A DNA stretch of 19,757 bases, taken from positions 1 through 19,757 of the forward strand of contig CAZLYK010000093.1 of assembly GCA_964563495.1 (NCBI GenBank). Direction: 5' to 3'. Below the pieces are notes generated by a model. That model was not told where the DNA came from. It saw nothing but the letters and a program-made list of their open reading frames with translations, and did not search any database. The translations under genes were made by a program, and so were the position numbers. Positions 15,429-19,757 of this stretch are shown piece after piece (position 1 is the first letter of the stretch; each line of letters begins with the position of its first letter). The DNA is from CAZLYK01 sp964563495. GTDB lineage: Bacteria; Acidobacteriota; Blastocatellia; RBC074.

Positions 15429-15519
15429 CAGGATTGCTGCAGGATTAAACATGATCAAAGACAAACCAGAAAAACATCCTGTTTAATCCTGCAGCAATCC
15501 TGTTAATCCTGTCTATTTT
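15412..15519. repeat. Intergenic ACAGGATT-type palindromic repeat, copy 2: long hairpin between convergent genes
   Basis: Arms of 39 nt at 15412-15450 and 15481-15519 pair with a single mismatch (A at 15422 against the G expected) around a 30-nt loop. The arms are built of repeated ACAGGATT units. The left arm contains the last codons and TAA stop of the hydrolase gene. The right arm ends 7 bp before the stop of the convergent permease gene and runs into TTTTT (15516-15520). It could serve as a bidirectional terminator. Confidence 0.9.
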
Positions 15520-15526
15520 TCTCTGG

Positions 15527-17965
<2,439 letters not shown>

Positions 17966-17982
17966 AATCAACCTCGTGCTGT

Positions 17983-18027
17983 AATCTTGTTACATCTTGC
18001 AATAATCTTGTCAATCCTGTCTATTTT
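17983..18027. repeat. Degenerate ACAGGATT-type repeat, copy 3
   Basis: The spacer between the permease start and the oxidoreductase stop holds AATCTTGT (17983-17990), CATCTTGC (17993-18000), AATCTTGT (18004-18011) and AATCCTGTCTATTTT (18013-18027), followed by a T run. Only one arm is present, so no long hairpin forms. The units match variant units seen inside copy 1. Confidence 0.65.
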
Positions 18028-18033
18028 TTTTCC

Positions 18034-19602
18034 TCACCTCATCCTCTCCAGTAAGTGGTCTCCGACCCGCAAGGCGTTGGCCATAATCGTCAACGCCGGG
18101 TTGACCGCCGCGCTCGAGACAAAAAAGCTGCCGTCAACCACATACAGGTTATCCACTTCATGCGCTTGGCAGTTTACGTCGAGCGCCGATGTCTTTGGAT
18201 CGTTACCGAAACGGACTGTGCCGTTCTGGTGGGCGACGCCGGCGAGCGGTATGCGCTCACCCAAAAAGAGATTACGAGCGAAGAGGCCTTGATGGCAGTT
18301 GTGACCGTGAATGTCGCATTTGGTCTGGTCTTTCATGAGGTCCTGGAGTTTCGCCTGCAGCCGCTTGTGCGGCTCCAGGTTGTTTGGTGTATACGACAGG
18401 ACGATCCGGCCGTCACGGTCGAGCGTGACGCGGTTGTTGGGATCGGGCAAATCTTCCGAGGTCAGCCAGAAATCGAGCGAATGTTTCGCCATCATGTCCA
18501 GTGTGAATCCGGGGGCAATGGCCGGCGCGCCGGCTGAGAGCGCGACCCCGTCGAGCTTGCCGACGAACGAGATATGACCCATCGGGTAATCCCAGTCTTT
18601 CGAGCCGAAGTAAAAATCGTTGACCCCGAGAGTTTTCTGAAAGGTTGTCGGGTTCGGGCATTTCGAGACAGCCAGCAGTACGGAATTGACGTGGCCCATG
18701 TAATGGCGACCGACCGTATCGCTCGAATTGGCCAGGCCGTTCGGGTGCCTGTCATTCCTCGACCGGAGCAACAACGCCGCGGAATTGATCGCACCGCAGG
18801 AGACCGCCACGAGATTGGCCGAGTACCTTTCTTCCAAACCGTTCCGTTCGACGTGGACGGCCGTCACCTCTCGACCGGATGCGCTCGTCTCAAGCCGCGA
18901 AACCATTGCATCGGTCAACAACGTAACGTTCGGATATTCGAGCGCGGGTTCGACTGCACAGGTCTGTGCGTCGGATTTGGCATTGACCAGGCAAGGATAG
19001 CCATCGCACGTGGCGCAGCGGATGCATCGACTGCGTGGATCACCCTCTTTCAGCATGATGCCGAGCGGTACGTGGAAAGGCTTGCAGCCGAGACGCGCAA
19101 AGTCTTCGTGTAGTTGCTGGATGCGCGGTTCGTGGCTCACCGCCGGGTGCGGGAATGGGCTGCTGGCCCAGGCCTCGGTTGGGTCTTCGCCGCGGTTCCC
19201 GTGGACGTGATAAAGGTTCTCGGCCTGGGCGTAGTAAGGTTCGAGGTCTTCATACGAAATCGGCCAGGCGGGTGAGACGCCATCGTAATGGCGGATCTCT
19301 CCGAAATCTGCTTGACGGAGCCGAAACAGAGCCGCACCGTAGAACTTGGTATTCCCGCCGACATAGTAGTTCGTGTGCGGGTGCAACTCTTTGCCGTCTT
19401 TGTCGCGCCAGACCTCGCTGGTGTTGTACTTGGCCTCGACGTTGACTGCCCGCGATTCCCAATTGTCTTTCTCGCGTGGGACGAACCCGCCGCGTTCGAG
19501 CAGCAGGATTCTTTTCCCGGACGGCGCCAACCGGTAGGCCAGCGTCCCGCCGCCGGCGCCCGTCCCGATGATGATAACGTCATAATGATTTGCGTTGGAC
19601 AT
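18034..19602 (-). CDS. GMC-family FAD-dependent oxidoreductase with a Cys cluster
   Basis: The 522-residue protein starts at ATG 19602, with GAGGAG ending 6 nt upstream; the longer frame to 19668 lacks this. The N-terminal FAD motif is DVIIIGTGAGGGTLAYRLA (G13, G15, G18), then LLLERGG and NYYVGGNTKFYGAALFRLR (FAD contact). The C-terminal GMC motifs are GVAHQNGTVRFG with catalytic H458, DNLYVVDGSFFVSSAAVNPALTI with N501, and a final helix. An unusual CIRCATCDGYPC segment (C193, C196, C199, C204, plus C215) sits in the middle. Some GMC enzymes of the glucose/gluconate dehydrogenase type carry Cys residues that bind an Fe-S cluster; whether these do is unknown. No export signal is visible. The expected reaction is oxidation of a sugar, polyol or other alcohol; the acceptor is unknown. 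Confidence 0.9.
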   Translation of the reverse strand: MSNANHYDVIIIGTGAGGGTLAYRLAPSGKRILLLERGGFVPREKDNWESRAVNVEAKYNTSEVWRDKDGKELHPHTNYYVGGNTKFYGAALFRLRQADFGEIRHYDGVSPAWPISYEDLEPYYAQAENLYHVHGNRGEDPTEAWASSPFPHPAVSHEPRIQQLHEDFARLGCKPFHVPLGIMLKEGDPRSRCIRCATCDGYPCLVNAKSDAQTCAVEPALEYPNVTLLTDAMVSRLETSASGREVTAVHVERNGLEERYSANLVAVSCGAINSAALLLRSRNDRHPNGLANSSDTVGRHYMGHVNSVLLAVSKCPNPTTFQKTLGVNDFYFGSKDWDYPMGHISFVGKLDGVALSAGAPAIAPGFTLDMMAKHSLDFWLTSEDLPDPNNRVTLDRDGRIVLSYTPNNLEPHKRLQAKLQDLMKDQTKCDIHGHNCHQGLFARNLFLGERIPLAGVAHQNGTVRFGNDPKTSALDVNCQAHEVDNLYVVDGSFFVSSAAVNPALTIMANALRVGDHLLERMR

Positions 19603-19676
19603 AGCTTTCTCCTCGTTACCAAGAATGTCGTTTCGCGATTTGCGCGCAGCTACCGCTGGGCAGATCAAAAGAAGAA

Positions 19677-19757
19677 ATAGACAGGATGAACAGGATTTTG
19701 ACAGGATTAAACAGGATCAAAGGCAAGGCAGAACAACATCCTGTTAATCCTGTCTAT
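19677..19757. repeat. Intergenic ACAGGATT-type palindromic repeat, copy 4, at the window end
   Basis: ATAGACAGGATGAACAGGAT (19677-19696) pairs with 19738-19757 with one mismatch around a 41-nt loop that contains two more ACAGGATT-type units. The window stops within the terminal GTCTAT, so the outermost bases of the right arm may continue beyond it. Confidence 0.85.

Overview
The window looks like a scaffold from an uncultured or draft-genome member of the Acidobacteriota. The best marker is the intact 812-residue duplicated MacB-like permease of the 'acidobacterial duplicated orphan permease' (ADOP) type at 15527-17965, plus the C-terminal remnant of a second one at 12739-13311. Coding DNA is GC-rich. 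A run of exactly 100 Ns (9273-9372) shows that two contigs were joined there. Class-level placement (for example Blastocatellia) is only a guess.

Left part (1-6121). A secreted GH127/DUF1680 beta-L-arabinofuranosidase-like enzyme runs off the left edge on the minus strand. Upstream of it lies a decayed C-terminal fragment of a cupin, possibly phosphomannose-isomerase-like. Next comes a small, visibly more AT-rich plus-strand cassette of a four-helix membrane protein and an XRE regulator, translationally coupled and preceded by nested inverted repeats. Convergent to it is a very long exported DUF5107-TPR protein on the minus strand. GH127 and DUF5107 proteins are both seen in carbohydrate-related settings, but no full polysaccharide locus is visible.

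Middle part (6170-9918). An OmpR-type response regulator and a sensor histidine kinase overlap by 8 bases. They are followed by an exported protein combining a CX5R tyrosine/dual-specificity phosphatase, a Lys/Asp-rich linker (holding the assembly gap) and two PepSY-like domains. The same promoter architecture, two TTTATC half-sites exactly 11 bp apart followed 10 nt later by TAAAAT or TACAAT, precedes both the regulator-kinase pair and the phosphatase-PepSY gene. The three genes therefore look like one autoregulated signalling unit. The second promoter drives a leader that begins almost at once with a long perfect hairpin and a T run.

Fluoride part (9915-11457, minus strand). A FluC/CrcB fluoride channel is followed by a one-domain and a two-domain DUF190 (PII-like) protein in a tightly coupled operon. 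This gives three DUF190 domains in total. Divergent from it is a DUF3616-like lipoprotein (11594-12682).

Right part (12683-19757). A 28-bp exact copy of a segment of the phosphatase-PepSY gene abuts the truncated ADOP permease. Then follow an exported CocE/NonD (S15-type) hydrolase, the intact ADOP permease (convergent) and a GMC-family FAD oxidoreductase with a Cys cluster. The intergenic spacers from 13.3 kb to the right edge carry copies of an ACAGGATT-type palindromic repeat family (AATAGACAGGATTAACAGG...), and the window ends inside one. The left 13 kb has none that I could see.
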